Part shown: positions 23,775 through 31,520 of the stretch, piece after piece | Layout: the number at the start of each line of letters is the position of its first letter | Position numbering within the stretch: the stretch's first letter is position 1 | NCBI RefSeq assembly: GCF_014649655.1 | Contig: NZ_BMTL01000052.1 | Coordinates: 1 to 41,510 of the forward strand | Reading direction: 5' to 3' | Origin: Streptomyces humidus | Lineage (GTDB): Bacteria > Actinomycetota > Actinomycetes > Streptomycetales > Streptomycetaceae | Length of the DNA stretch: 41,510 nucleotides | Made by a program: the position numbers and the translations under genes | Notes under the pieces: model-generated | What the model saw: only the letters and a program-made list of their open reading frames with translations | Told to the model about the DNA's origin: nothing | Databases searched by the model: none

Positions 23775-23968
23775 GACCGGTCCGCGCCACCGGCCCGATC
23801 GGTGTGCGACACCTCACTCACACCTGTACGACGCCTCCTCGTGAGACCGTGGCGGCAGTGCGCACGGCCCGCCGGTGGATCATGCCAATCGCCGGTTGAC
23901 CTGCGTAAACGAAGCGACGGCCGCGGCGGCCGACGACGAGTGATCCAGTTACCCGCGGGTATCCCCAA

Positions 23969-23998
23969 TTCGGACCAGTGGTCGACCTCGCCTACACT
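23969..23998 (+). promoter_or_regulatory. purF promoter
   Basis: TTCGGA (23969-23974) and TACACT (23993-23998) are 18 nt apart, and GTG 24006 follows after 7 nt. GGAGG lies only 1 nt from that GTG, too close to act as a normal ribosome site, which favours a leaderless transcript. The 231-bp gap from 23775 shows no gene. Confidence 0.5.
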
Positions 23999-24005
23999 CG
24001 GAGGC

Positions 24006-25532
24006 GTGCCACGTGGTGACGGTCGACTCAGTCATGATCTGCTCCCCGGCGAGAAAGGCCCCCAGGACGCTTGCGGCGTCTTCGGTGTCTGGGCTCCCGG
24101 TGAAGAGGTCGCCAAGCTCACTTACTTCGGGCTGTACGCCCTCCAGCATCGGGGCCAGGAGTCCGCGGGAATCGCGGTCAGCAATGGCTCCCAGATCCTC
24201 GTCTTCAAGGACATGGGCCTCGTGTCCCAGGTCTTCGACGAGACCTCGCTCGGTTCGCTCCAGGGTCATATCGCGGTCGGACACGCCCGCTACTCGACCA
24301 CCGGCGCCTCCGTGTGGGAGAACGCGCAGCCGACGTTCCGCGCCACCGCGCACGGTTCGATCGCGCTCGGCCACAACGGCAACCTGGTCAACACCGCCCA
24401 GCTCGCCGAGATGGTCGCCGACCTGCCCAAGCAGGAAGGCCGCTCCCCGCGCGTCGCGGCGACCAACGACACCGACCTGCTCACCGCGCTGCTCGCGGCC
24501 CAGGTCGACGAGGACGGCAAGCCGCTGACCATCGAGGAGGCGGCCCACCAGGTCCTTCCGCAGGTCAAGGGCGCCTTCTCGCTCGTCTTCATGGACGAGC
24601 ACACCCTCTACGCCGGCCGTGACCCGCAGGGCATCCGCCCGCTGGTCCTCGGCCGCCTGGAGCGCGGCTGGGTGGTCGCCTCCGAGTCCGCCGCCCTGGA
24701 CATCTGCGGCGCCGCCTACGTCCGTGAGATCGAGCCCGGCGAGTTCATCGCCATCGACGAGAACGGACTGCGCACCTCCAGGTTCGCGGAAGCGAAGCCC
24801 AAGGGCTGTGTCTTCGAGTACGTGTATCTGGCCCGCCCCGACACCGACATCGCCGGGCGGAACGTGTACCTCTCCCGTGTGGAGATGGGTCGCAAGCTCG
24901 CCAAGGAAGCGCCGGTCGAGGCCGACCTGGTGATAGCGACCCCGGAGTCCGGCACCCCGGCCGCCATCGGTTACGCCGAGGCCTCGGGCATCCCCTTCGG
25001 CGCGGGTCTGGTGAAGAACGCCTACGTCGGCCGGACGTTCATCCAGCCCTCGCAGACCATCCGCCAGCTGGGCATCCGCCTGAAGCTGAACCCGCTGAAG
25101 GAAGTCATCAAGGGCAAGCGTCTGGTCGTCGTCGACGACTCGATCGTGCGCGGCAACACCCAGCGCGCCCTGGTCCGCATGCTCCGCGAGGCGGGCGCGG
25201 CCGAGGTCCACATCCGGATCTCGTCGCCGCCCGTGAAGTGGCCCTGCTTCTTCGGCATCGACTTCGCCACGCGCGCGGAGCTCATCGCCAACGGCATGAC
25301 CATCGACGAGATCGGCACCTCCCTGGGCGCCGACTCCCTCGCGTACATCTCCCTCGACGGCATGATCGAGGCGACCACCATCGCCAAGCCGAACCTCTGC
25401 CGCGCCTGCTTCGACGGCGAGTACCCGATGGAGCTTCCCGACCCCGAGCTGCTCGGCAAGCAGCTCCTGGAGACGGAACTGGCCGCCGGGCCCGCCGCCA
25501 CGGCCGCCGCCGACGCGATCCGTCGCCCGTAG
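24006..25532 (+). CDS. purF: Amidophosphoribosyltransferase
   Basis: PurF catalyses the committed first step of purine synthesis: PRPP plus glutamine to phosphoribosylamine. From GTG 24006 the 508-residue protein begins with a 22-residue propeptide, and cleavage would expose the catalytic Cys23 (DACGVFGVW). The amidotransferase half shows LYALQHRGQESAGI and GHARYSTTG with N-box NGNLVNT. The phosphoribosyltransferase half has the PRPP loop VVVDDSIVRGNTQRALVRML. Cysteines near CFFGID and NLCRACF fit the 4Fe-4S form as in Bacillus. An in-frame GTG upstream at 23802 is rejected because the family N-terminus matches 24006. Confidence 0.96.
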   Translation: MPRGDGRLSHDLLPGEKGPQDACGVFGVWAPGEEVAKLTYFGLYALQHRGQESAGIAVSNGSQILVFKDMGLVSQVFDETSLGSLQGHIAVGHARYSTTGASVWENAQPTFRATAHGSIALGHNGNLVNTAQLAEMVADLPKQEGRSPRVAATNDTDLLTALLAAQVDEDGKPLTIEEAAHQVLPQVKGAFSLVFMDEHTLYAGRDPQGIRPLVLGRLERGWVVASESAALDICGAAYVREIEPGEFIAIDENGLRTSRFAEAKPKGCVFEYVYLARPDTDIAGRNVYLSRVEMGRKLAKEAPVEADLVIATPESGTPAAIGYAEASGIPFGAGLVKNAYVGRTFIQPSQTIRQLGIRLKLNPLKEVIKGKRLVVVDDSIVRGNTQRALVRMLREAGAAEVHIRISSPPVKWPCFFGIDFATRAELIANGMTIDEIGTSLGADSLAYISLDGMIEATTIAKPNLCRACFDGEYPMELPDPELLGKQLLETELAAGPAATAAADAIRRP

Positions 25533-25577
25533 ACGGCCCGCCACACCTGCCGTACGACACGAAGGTTCTCACTAGCC

Positions 25578-26645
25578 ATGTCTGAGACAACTGGTGCCAG
25601 CTACGCAGCCGCGGGCGTCGACATCGAAGCGGGCGACCGCGCCGTCGAGCTGATGAAGGAGTGGGTGAAGAAGACGCAGCGCCCCGAGGTCCTCGGCGGC
25701 CTCGGCGGCTTCGCCGGCCTCTTCGACGCCTCCGCCCTCAAGCGGTACGAGCGCCCGCTCCTCGCCTCCGCCACGGACGGCGTGGGCACGAAGGTCGACA
25801 TCGCGCGCCGGCTCGGCGTGTACGACACGATCGGCCACGACCTGGTCGCCATGGTCATGGACGACATCGTGGTGTGCGGCGCCGAGCCGCTGTTCATGAC
25901 CGACTACATCTGCGTCGGCAAGGTCCACCCCGAGCGGGTCGCCGCCATCGTCAAGGGCATCGCCGAAGGCTGTGTGCTGGCCGGCTGCGCCCTGATCGGC
26001 GGCGAGACGGCCGAACACCCGGGCCTGCTGGGCGAGGACGACTTCGACGTCGCCGGCGCCGGCACGGGCGTCGTGGAGGCCGACCGGCTGCTCGGCCCGG
26101 ACCGTATCCGCACGGGTGACGCGGTGATCGCCATGGCGGCCTCCGGACTTCACTCCAACGGATACTCGCTGGTCCGGCACGTTCTGCTGAACCAGGCCGG
26201 TCTCTCCCTGGACACGCGCGTCGACGAACTCGGCCGTACGCTCGGCGAGGAACTCCTGGAGCCCACCAAGATCTACTCGCTGGACTGTCTGGCGCTCACC
26301 CGCACGGCGGACGTCCACGCCTTCTCGCACATCACCGGCGGCGGCCTCGCGGCCAACCTGGCCCGCGTGATCCCGGACGGCCTGCACGCGCGCGTGGACC
26401 GCTCCACCTGGACCCCGGGGCCGATCTTCGACCTGGTCGGCAGGACCGGCTCGGTCGAGCGCCTGGAGCTGGAGAAGACCCTCAACATGGGGGTGGGCAT
26501 GATGGCCGTCGTGCCCGCGGAGTCGGCGGACGTCGCCCTGACCACCCTGGCCGACCGAGGCGTCGAGGCCTGGGTCGCCGGAGAGATCACCGACCGCGGC
26601 GAGCACGCCGCCGGAGCCGAACTGGTCGGCGACTACGCGAGCTGA
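25578..26645 (+). CDS. purM: Phosphoribosylformylglycinamidine cyclo-ligase (AIR synthetase)
   Basis: PurM closes the imidazole ring of FGAM, step 5. The 355-residue protein starts at ATG 25578, with GAAGG 15 nt upstream (loose spacing). Motifs include YAAAGVDIEAGDRAVE, ATDGVGTKVDIA, MVMDDIVVCGAEPLFMTDY, GCALIGGETAEHPG, GLHSNGYSLVR and HITGGGLAANLAR. It lies 45 nt after purF and is probably in the same transcript. A 19-bp hairpin follows. Confidence 0.96.
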   Translation: MSETTGASYAAAGVDIEAGDRAVELMKEWVKKTQRPEVLGGLGGFAGLFDASALKRYERPLLASATDGVGTKVDIARRLGVYDTIGHDLVAMVMDDIVVCGAEPLFMTDYICVGKVHPERVAAIVKGIAEGCVLAGCALIGGETAEHPGLLGEDDFDVAGAGTGVVEADRLLGPDRIRTGDAVIAMAASGLHSNGYSLVRHVLLNQAGLSLDTRVDELGRTLGEELLEPTKIYSLDCLALTRTADVHAFSHITGGGLAANLARVIPDGLHARVDRSTWTPGPIFDLVGRTGSVERLELEKTLNMGVGMMAVVPAESADVALTTLADRGVEAWVAGEITDRGEHAAGAELVGDYAS

Positions 26646-26660
26646 CCTGACAGACCTGAC

Positions 26661-26701
26661 CGGTCGGGCCGGTCCGGCGAGCCGCCGGACCGGCCCGACC
26701 G
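26661..26701 (+). terminator. purF-purM terminator
   Basis: A perfect 19-bp stem (26661-26679 with 26683-26701) with loop AGC begins 16 nt after purM. Confidence 0.85.
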
Positions 26702-26716
26702 AGCAGGCAGCACAAG

Positions 26717-26747
26717 ACCCGGTCGTGACCGAAGTCATCGACCGGGT
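26717..26747 (-). terminator. Hairpin downstream of the DUF3073 gene
   Basis: A 9-bp stem (ACCCGGTCG at 26717-26725 with 26739-26747) lies 28 nt past the DUF3073 stop on the reverse strand. A direct repeat TGCTCAGTAC (26751-26770, two copies) lies between them. Confidence 0.55.
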
Positions 26748-26774
26748 GAGTGCTCAGTACTGCTCAGTACAAGG

Positions 26775-27029
26775 TCAAGCGCCGCGACGGTGTTGCGAGG
26801 AGTCCTCGCCGTCATCCTCGTCGTCGTCCCCGTACAGCTCGGCGTACCGTGCGTACGGGTCGTCGTCTTGCTCATCGTCATCATCCTCGAACGGCTGACC
26901 GTTCGGTGGAATGTTCGATGGCGATGCGCCCAGCTCTTCGGCCAGGCGTGAGAGATCAGTCCCGCCGCTGTTGTACTTCAGCTGGCGGGCGACCTTCGCT
27001 TGCTTGGCCTTGGCCCGGCCGCGCCCCAT
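26775..27029 (-). CDS. DUF3073 domain-containing protein
   Basis: The 84-residue protein starts at ATG 27029 behind a GAGGGGG site. It opens MGRGRAKAKQAKVARQLKYN with SGGTDLSRLAEELGA, the invariant DUF3073 head found across actinobacteria. A highly acidic tail of Asp/Glu runs follows (EDDDDEQDDDPYARYAELYG) and it ends QHRRGA. The basic head and acidic tail suggest a nucleic-acid or ribosome-associated protein, but function is unknown. It converges on purM. Confidence 0.95.
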   Translation of the reverse strand: MGRGRAKAKQAKVARQLKYNSGGTDLSRLAEELGASPSNIPPNGQPFEDDDDEQDDDPYARYAELYGDDDEDDGEDSSQHRRGA

Positions 27030-27102
27030 GGCTCGACCCCCTCAACGACGGGGCTCGACGGCCCCAGGTTGACACGCGTTCATGATCCAGGACGGCCTCT
27101 CC

Positions 27103-27251
27103 GTGGAGAGCCCGTCGTAGGGCTCCCACGGTACCTGAGCCCACGCCCGTACGGTACGTCGCCCGTACCACGCGCGTGTACGCAGCCCCTTGGGTACGCC
27201 CCGTCCTCGCTGGTCAGTGCCGATTTTAACCACTTATCTGCGGGCGACCCG
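27103..27251 (-). promoter_or_regulatory. Upstream region of the DUF3073 gene
   Basis: The 310-bp gap 27030-27339 has no gene. It contains a GAGCCC/GGGCTC hairpin with a 6-nt loop (27108-27125), several GTAC repeats (27130-27175), and TAAAAT on the reverse strand (27223-27228), a possible -10 that would give a leader of almost 190 nt. No good -35 is visible. Confidence 0.35.
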
Positions 27252-27339
27252 CCCGGAGGAGTGAGAGTTCTCTCCAACTTTCCACCGGCCGGTACCGCCG
27301 AAACCCGGGGACGGGGCGTCAAGGCGCCCTGTCCGGACG

Positions 27340-28440
27340 TCAGCCGACGGGTGTCCGGGCCGCCTCGTGCATCCGCTGCTCGGCGAGCCGGTCGGCCGCC
27401 GCAGCCGGCGGAATCCCGTCCGTCTTCGCGCGTGCGAAGATCGCGAGCGTCGTGTCGAAGATCTTCGCCGCCTTCGCCCGGCACCGGTCGAAGTCGAAAC
27501 CGTGCAGCTCGTCGGCGACCTGGATGACCCCGCCGGCGTTCACCACGTAGTCCGGCGCGTAGAGGATGCCGCGGTCGGCGAGGTCCTTCTCCACACCCGG
27601 GTGGGCGAGCTGGTTGTTGGCCGCACCGCAGACGATCTTCGCGGTCAGCACCGGCACGGAGGCGTCGTTCAGCGCCCCGCCGAGCGCGCAGGGGGCGTAG
27701 ACGTCGAGCCCGTCGAACTCGATCAGCCGCTCGGTGTCGGCGACCACGGCCACGGAAGGGTGCTTGTCGGCGATCCGCCGCACGGCCTCCTGCCGGACGT
27801 CCGTGATCACGACCCGGGCGCCTTCCGCGAGCAGGTGCTCCACCAAGTGGTGGCCGACCTTGCCCACACCCGCGACGCCGACCGTGCGGTCACGCAGCGA
27901 CGGGTCGCCCCACAGGTGCTGCGCGGAGGCCCGCATGCCCTGGTAGACGCCGAAGGCGGTCAGCACCGAGGAGTCGCCGGCGCCGCCGTTCTCCGGCGAG
28001 CGCCCGGTCGTCCACCGGCACGCGCGCGCCACGACGTCCATGTCGGCCACATAGGTGCCGACGTCGCAGGCGGTCACGTACCGCCCGCCCAGCGAGGCCA
28101 CGAAACGGCCGTACGCGAGCAGCAGCTCCTCGGTCTTGACCACGTCGGGATCGCCGATGATCACGGCCTTGCCGCCGCCGTGGTCCAGACCGGCCATGGC
28201 GTTCTTGTACGACATCCCGCGCGCGAGGTTCAGCGCGTCGGCGACGGCCTCCGCCTCGGTCGCGTACGGGTAGAAACGGGTACCGCCGAGGGCGGGGCCC
28301 AGAGCGGTGGAGTGGAGGGCGATGACGGCCTTGAGGCCGCTCGCGCGGTCCTGGCAGAGCACGACTTGCTCATGACCGCCCTGGTCCGAGTGGAACAGGG
28401 TGTGCAGAACATCAGCAGGTGCGCCGGATACGTCGGTCAC
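27340..28440 (-). CDS. vdh: Valine dehydrogenase (Glu/Leu/Phe/Val dehydrogenase family)
   Basis: The enzyme oxidatively deaminates valine and other branched-chain amino acids with NAD+, feeding 2-keto acids to polyketide precursors. GTG 28440 has GGAG about 9 nt upstream; the product is 366 residues. It shows GPALGGTRFYPY, the catalytic Lys in SYKNAMAGLDHGGGKAVIIGD, GTYVADMDVVA, and the NAD-binding VGVAGVGKVGHHLVEHLL, then CGAANNQL and VNAGGVIQVADE. Leu versus Val preference cannot be told from sequence; the name follows the characterised Streptomyces enzyme. Confidence 0.9.
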   Translation of the reverse strand: MTDVSGAPADVLHTLFHSDQGGHEQVVLCQDRASGLKAVIALHSTALGPALGGTRFYPYATEAEAVADALNLARGMSYKNAMAGLDHGGGKAVIIGDPDVVKTEELLLAYGRFVASLGGRYVTACDVGTYVADMDVVARACRWTTGRSPENGGAGDSSVLTAFGVYQGMRASAQHLWGDPSLRDRTVGVAGVGKVGHHLVEHLLAEGARVVITDVRQEAVRRIADKHPSVAVVADTERLIEFDGLDVYAPCALGGALNDASVPVLTAKIVCGAANNQLAHPGVEKDLADRGILYAPDYVVNAGGVIQVADELHGFDFDRCRAKAAKIFDTTLAIFARAKTDGIPPAAAADRLAEQRMHEAARTPVG

Positions 28441-28628
28441 TGTGGTGACTCCAGGGTAACTAGCGGCGGTCGGGGCGCAGGCCCCGTAGGGGTGGCGGGG
28501 CCTGTGGGACGAGCGTAGAGCCTGGAAGGCCCGCTGATCCCGCAGTGTCGGGGATCACCCTCTCCCGGCGTGCCGCCGTGGGACGATTCGCAGGGTTTCC
28601 CGGTCGGCCGAAGGGGGAGGGAGCAGGC

Positions 28629-29471
28629 GTGCCCAAGGTGTCCTCGGTGATCGTTCCGTACGCGGTCTATCTGCGCGTGTACGAGCCGCTGGCCGCCTTC
28701 CCGGAGCCCGAGCGCTCCCACTGGGCGCGCTACGCCCGCCGCCCCGAGCTGCCCTCCTACCAGGACGAGCTGCGCCGCTCGCTGGCCGATCTGCTGCCCA
28801 CCCCGCCGGTCGCGGTGCCGGTGCACGAGAGCGGCGACGCGTTCGTGGCCTTGCTGGACGGCGTGCTCTGCGTCTGTCCCTGGCGCACCCGGCTGCGCGG
28901 CTGGCTCGCCCTGGCAGAGCTGGACGAGGAGCTGCCCGGACCGGTCCTGGACGCGGCGCTCCCCGAGGTCGTACGGCTCCAGGCCGCCAGGGACCACGAG
29001 CGGTGGCTGGAGCGCAACCCGGACGCCCGCCCGTGGATCCGCACCGCGCTCTGGCAGGTGCCGCTCAACTGGTTCGTGCTGGTCTCCGACGAGGAGCGGG
29101 AGTACGAGAAGGGCACGGCGGAGGTGGCGCCGGTGCTGCGCTACCGCACGCCGATGGTGCAGGCGCGCCGCCGGGTGGCCCGGTCGCTGCGCACGCTGAA
29201 GGACGCCGTCGAGGAGGGCCCGCTCGTCGACGGGCTGGTGGACGTCGGCCGCTGGCTGGAGGAGTTCCACCCGCGTTCGCTGGTGGAACTGGATTACGGC
29301 GGCCTGGTGCATGTGCTGCCGGCCGGTGATCTGGAGGACGACCACTCGGCGAAGGACGTGGCCGACAGCGTCGAGGCGCTGCGGTCGGGCGACGGCGAGG
29401 CGGCGGGCGAGGCGTACGGGCGGCTCGTGGAGCGGTGGCGTTCGGTCCGGGACCGGCGCTCGGCGAACTGA
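28629..29471 (+). CDS. Conserved hypothetical protein (DUF8083-like)
   Basis: I place the start at GTG 28629 (PKVSSVIVPYAVYLRVYEPL) because GGGGGAGGGAG precedes it. The 280-residue protein has no signal peptide or membrane segment. It is rich in Arg, Glu and Trp, with SHWARYARRPELPSYQDELR, LCVCPWRTRLRGWLALAELD, WQVPLNWFVLVSDEEREYE and an Arg-rich helix VQARRRVARSLRTLKDAVEE. Proteins of this kind lie between vdh and bldC in Streptomyces, from memory, and have no known function; DUF8083 is a tentative name. Confidence 0.8.
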   Translation: MPKVSSVIVPYAVYLRVYEPLAAFPEPERSHWARYARRPELPSYQDELRRSLADLLPTPPVAVPVHESGDAFVALLDGVLCVCPWRTRLRGWLALAELDEELPGPVLDAALPEVVRLQAARDHERWLERNPDARPWIRTALWQVPLNWFVLVSDEEREYEKGTAEVAPVLRYRTPMVQARRRVARSLRTLKDAVEEGPLVDGLVDVGRWLEEFHPRSLVELDYGGLVHVLPAGDLEDDHSAKDVADSVEALRSGDGEAAGEAYGRLVERWRSVRDRRSAN

Positions 29472-29663
29472 GACCCCGCTCGGCGGTGACGGCGGCTCTG
29501 CTGTGACGTCCCGCTTTGCGGCGGTGTGCACAGTCGGTTCCCGTGGCGGCATGCGGCCTCCTCGCTGTGGTGTGCGGCCACCCGGGGCGGGTGCGCGGAG
29601 CCCCGCGGCGGCGTCCCACGGCTGTGAGCTGACGATGTGACAGATATGACAGCGCTTTCCGAA

Positions 29664-29677
29664 GTGACGTGCGTCAC
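29664..29677. promoter_or_regulatory. Crp-like binding site upstream of bldC
   Basis: GTGACGTGCGTCAC fits the Streptomyces Crp pattern GTG-N6-GNCAC on both strands and is nearly a perfect dyad. It lies 520 bp before bldC in the 712-bp gap 29472-30183. Confidence 0.45.
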
Positions 29678-29858
29678 GGCCCTGAAGCGCTCGAACAGCG
29701 TACGGTCGGCGGAACTTCACGGAACTCACGGGACGTAGGTCCCGATCCGGGCTTATGTCCCAAGGGTGACGGACCGCACGTACGCGGCCCTTGCGCCGCT
29801 TGCCCCTCCTCGTGCCAAAATAGGACAAGGAGTCCGGGGAGGGCTCCGTCCGCCTACT

Positions 29859-29920
29859 TATGCTCCATCGTGGGGGGAATCTCGGCATTGCACCGCTTTG
29901 GGGGTTCTGGTGACTCCTGA
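29859..29920 (+). other. Possible leaderless micro-ORF (16 codons) with -10 TATGCT
   Basis: TATGCT (29859-29864) is followed after 5 nt by GTG 29870, which opens a 16-residue frame (VGGISALHRFGGSGDS) ending at TGA 29918-29920. A terminator-like hairpin begins 1 nt later. This is either a leader peptide or a short transcript upstream of bldC. There is no conservation evidence from one sequence. Confidence 0.3.
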
Positions 29921-29921
29921 G

Positions 29922-29950
29922 CGCCCCTGTGACTGATCGTCACAGGGGCG
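29922..29950 (+). terminator. Hairpin upstream of bldC
   Basis: A perfect 12-bp stem (CGCCCCTGTGAC at 29922-29933 with 29939-29950) has a 5-nt loop. A second hairpin CATCGGC/GCCGATG follows at 29974-29994. It could end a short upstream transcript or act as an attenuator. Confidence 0.55.
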
Positions 29951-30145
29951 TGACTGTCCGCTATGGCATGGTCCATCGGCTTCCGTCGCCGATGAACACC
30001 TGGGGGGCAATTCCATCGGTTTGGCCGACGCGGCTGGACAGATGGTGTAGTTGTAGTGCCGAGGACAAGCCGTTCGTCCTATAACCGACTCGACTCGCGT
30101 CCGCCATTTCGGGCAACGCGGGTCAAGGTGCAGAATTTAGAGGAA

Positions 30146-30167
30146 AGAACCGAGAAGGTTCGGTTCT
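30146..30167 (+). promoter_or_regulatory. Hairpin just before the bldC ribosome binding site
   Basis: AGAACCGA (30146-30153) pairs with TCGGTTCT (30160-30167), an 8-bp stem with a 6-nt loop. It ends 3-4 nt before GAGGAGG (30171-30177), so the stem could modulate ribosome access or be a protein-binding dyad. Confidence 0.5.
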
Positions 30168-30183
30168 CCCGAGGAGGCCGCTC

Positions 30184-30390
30184 ATGACCGCTCGCACCCC
30201 TGATGCTGAGCCGCTGCTGACCCCGGCTGAGGTTGCCACGATGTTCCGCGTCGACCCGAAGACGGTCACGCGGTGGGCGAAGGCCGGCAAGCTCACGTCG
30301 ATCCGCACGCTCGGCGGACACCGCCGTTATCGCGAGGCTGAGGTCCGCGCACTGCTCGCGGGTATCCCGCAGCAGCGCAGCGAGGCCTGA
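30184..30390 (+). CDS. bldC: Developmental transcriptional regulator BldC
   Basis: The 68-residue MerR-like DNA-binding protein delays entry into sporulation in Streptomyces by repressing or activating development genes. ATG 30184 has GAGGAGG 6 nt upstream. The winged-helix motif is clear: LLTPAEVATMFRVDPKTVTR followed by WAKAGKLTSIRTLGGHRRYR, with no effector domain, as expected. BldC binds DNA head to tail on direct repeats. The upstream gap is unusually long and structured, consistent with complex developmental control. Confidence 0.97.
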   Translation: MTARTPDAEPLLTPAEVATMFRVDPKTVTRWAKAGKLTSIRTLGGHRRYREAEVRALLAGIPQQRSEA

Positions 30391-30506
30391 ACAAGTGAAT
30401 AACCGGGCAACACGTCAGGTCCCCCCATCTGTGCGGACGCCCGAAACCTAGCTCCAAGCGACGTGGGTCCTGCCCCAACAGGCCCTCGCCCCCTGGGAAC
30501 GTCGTC

Positions 30507-30546
30507 GATCGCGCTGGACTCCGCCGAGTCCGGCGCGATCTTTTTT
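30507..30546 (+). terminator. bldC terminator with T-tract
   Basis: A 15-bp stem (30507-30521 with 30526-30540, one G-T pair) and CGCC loop are followed by six T residues. It is one of the few hairpins in this window with a run of T after it. Confidence 0.9.
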
Positions 30547-30651
30547 GTGCGCTTGAGCACGTCTCGTGAGCGGTATCAGGTGGCTCTGTGAGCACCCTTG
30601 TCGGAGTCTGGGGAGGCTCTGGGAGGGTTCCGGGAGGCATCCTCCGGAGTG

Positions 30652-30708
30652 GTGCAATTGCACATATAAAATTGACCTGTTGTAGGAGCAGGGTAAGAAC
30701 CTGCTTTT
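30652..30708. promoter_or_regulatory. AT-rich island with perfect palindrome and small hairpin
   Basis: GTGCAATTGCAC (30652-30663) is a perfect 12-bp palindrome, followed by ATATAAAATTG. Then AGCAGG/CCTGCT (30687-30692 with 30700-30705) forms a short hairpin with a TTTT run. Base composition from about 30650 to 30720 is far more AT-rich than its surroundings. No coding signal is seen between 30547 and 30958. Confidence 0.45.
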
Positions 30709-30958
30709 CCAAAAACCATGCAGTGACACCCGTCACACGCCAGGGGTCTTGCTGTCGTCGGGCCGCGGGGACTAGAGGGAGTTCCCGTCCGCCCTGTTCG
30801 CCGTTCGCCTCTTCCGCCCGGACGCCCCGTCCGCTCCCGCCTGCTCTCGTCCCGCGTCGCGAGCGGCCAGGACGTCGTCGTCGCCGCGGGCGGTCCGGCG
30901 GTGCCCGTCGGCCCGTCCGGCAGCGTCCTGTCCGCACGTGCCTGTGAGGCCGCGTCTG

Positions 30959-31159
30959 TCAGGCCGTCAGACCGCCGGCGTGGCTCTCGTCCTCCAGGGC
31001 CTCCCCGGGGTCCTGTACGCCCCGTGTGCCGCCGTCCATCGCCAGTCGCTGTAAGCGGTGGCAGATCGGGCAGTGGCGGGTCAGGTGCCGATAGGACGAC
31101 GCGGCCGACAGGTGCGCGCGGAGCAGCGCCCGCGTCTCGTGCCTGACCGATGCCGTCAT
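30959..31159 (-). CDS. DUF6274 family small protein
   Basis: The 66-residue protein starts at ATG 31159 behind GGAGGTGGGG. It reads MTASVRHETRALLRAHLSAA and SSYRHLTRHCPICHRLQRLA, with a CxxC pair flanked by histidines that may bind zinc. The head matches a small Streptomyces-specific family (DUF6274 as I recall). The C-terminus is acidic. It lies downstream of tRNA-Asp, convergent with bldC. Function is unknown. Confidence 0.75.
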   Translation of the reverse strand: MTASVRHETRALLRAHLSAASSYRHLTRHCPICHRLQRLAMDGGTRGVQDPGEALEDESHAGGLTA

Positions 31160-31250
31160 GCCCCACCTCCACCGGGGCGCCGAGCGGAACGGGCCCCGGG
31201 TTCTGGGGTACTCGCCCGCGGGGACGCCGTCAAGAGTGCCGCGGGAACAC

Positions 31251-31284
31251 CGAGGGGCCCCGATCGCCGGATCGGGGCCCCTCG
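31251..31284. terminator. Strong hairpin between DUF6274 and tRNA-Asp
   Basis: A perfect 15-bp stem (31251-31265 with 31270-31284) closes loop GCCG. It lies past the tRNA-Asp terminator in the leader of the DUF6274 gene and may block read-through into it. Confidence 0.7.
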
Positions 31285-31303
31285 GATGCACTTCCTCGAT
31301 ACG

Positions 31304-31341
31304 CGGAAGGCCCGCTCCCCTTGCGGGGTGCGGGCCTTCCG
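31304..31341 (-). terminator. tRNA-Asp terminator
   Basis: CGGAAGGCCCGC (31304-31315) pairs with GCGGGCCTTCCG (31330-31341), with a further CCCC/GGGG inner stem and a TTGC loop. It begins 10 nt after the tRNA 3' end. Confidence 0.8.
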
Positions 31342-31350
31342 ACTTCACTG

Positions 31351-31425
31351 CGGTCCTGACGGGATTTGAACCCGCGGCCTCCACCTTGACAGGGTGGCGA
31401 GCACTCCAAACTGCTCCACAGGACC
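31351..31425 (-). tRNA. tRNA-Asp (anticodon GTC), first copy
   Basis: The reverse complement reads GGTCCTGTGGAGCAGTTTGG with anticodon loop CCTGTCAAG (GTC), T loop TTCAAAT and acceptor CAGGACC plus discriminator G. CCA is not encoded. The body is identical to the copy at 35786-35860. It lies 95 nt downstream of the hrpA stop on the same strand. Confidence 0.95.
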
Positions 31426-31520
31426 AGGTTTTCGCGGCACTTGGTGGTGCGTTGTGCTGCGAGAAGGACTGTACAGGAGGGTGAGCCCACTGGTCGAACT
31501 CACTCTGCGTGCAGGTCGCG

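Noticed and set aside
26646..26774. Small gene between purM and DUF3073
   Set aside because: The gap is filled by two hairpin terminators and a 10-bp direct repeat; no start with a ribosome site is seen.
29669..29920. An 83-codon frame upstream of bldC
   Set aside because: Codon usage is unlike neighbouring genes and there is no ribosome site; only its last 16 codons have promoter-like context, listed separately.
30590..30950. tRNA-like or T-box-like fold in the AT-rich region after bldC
   Set aside because: No cloverleaf with a proper acceptor stem or T loop could be drawn; only a palindrome and short hairpin remain.
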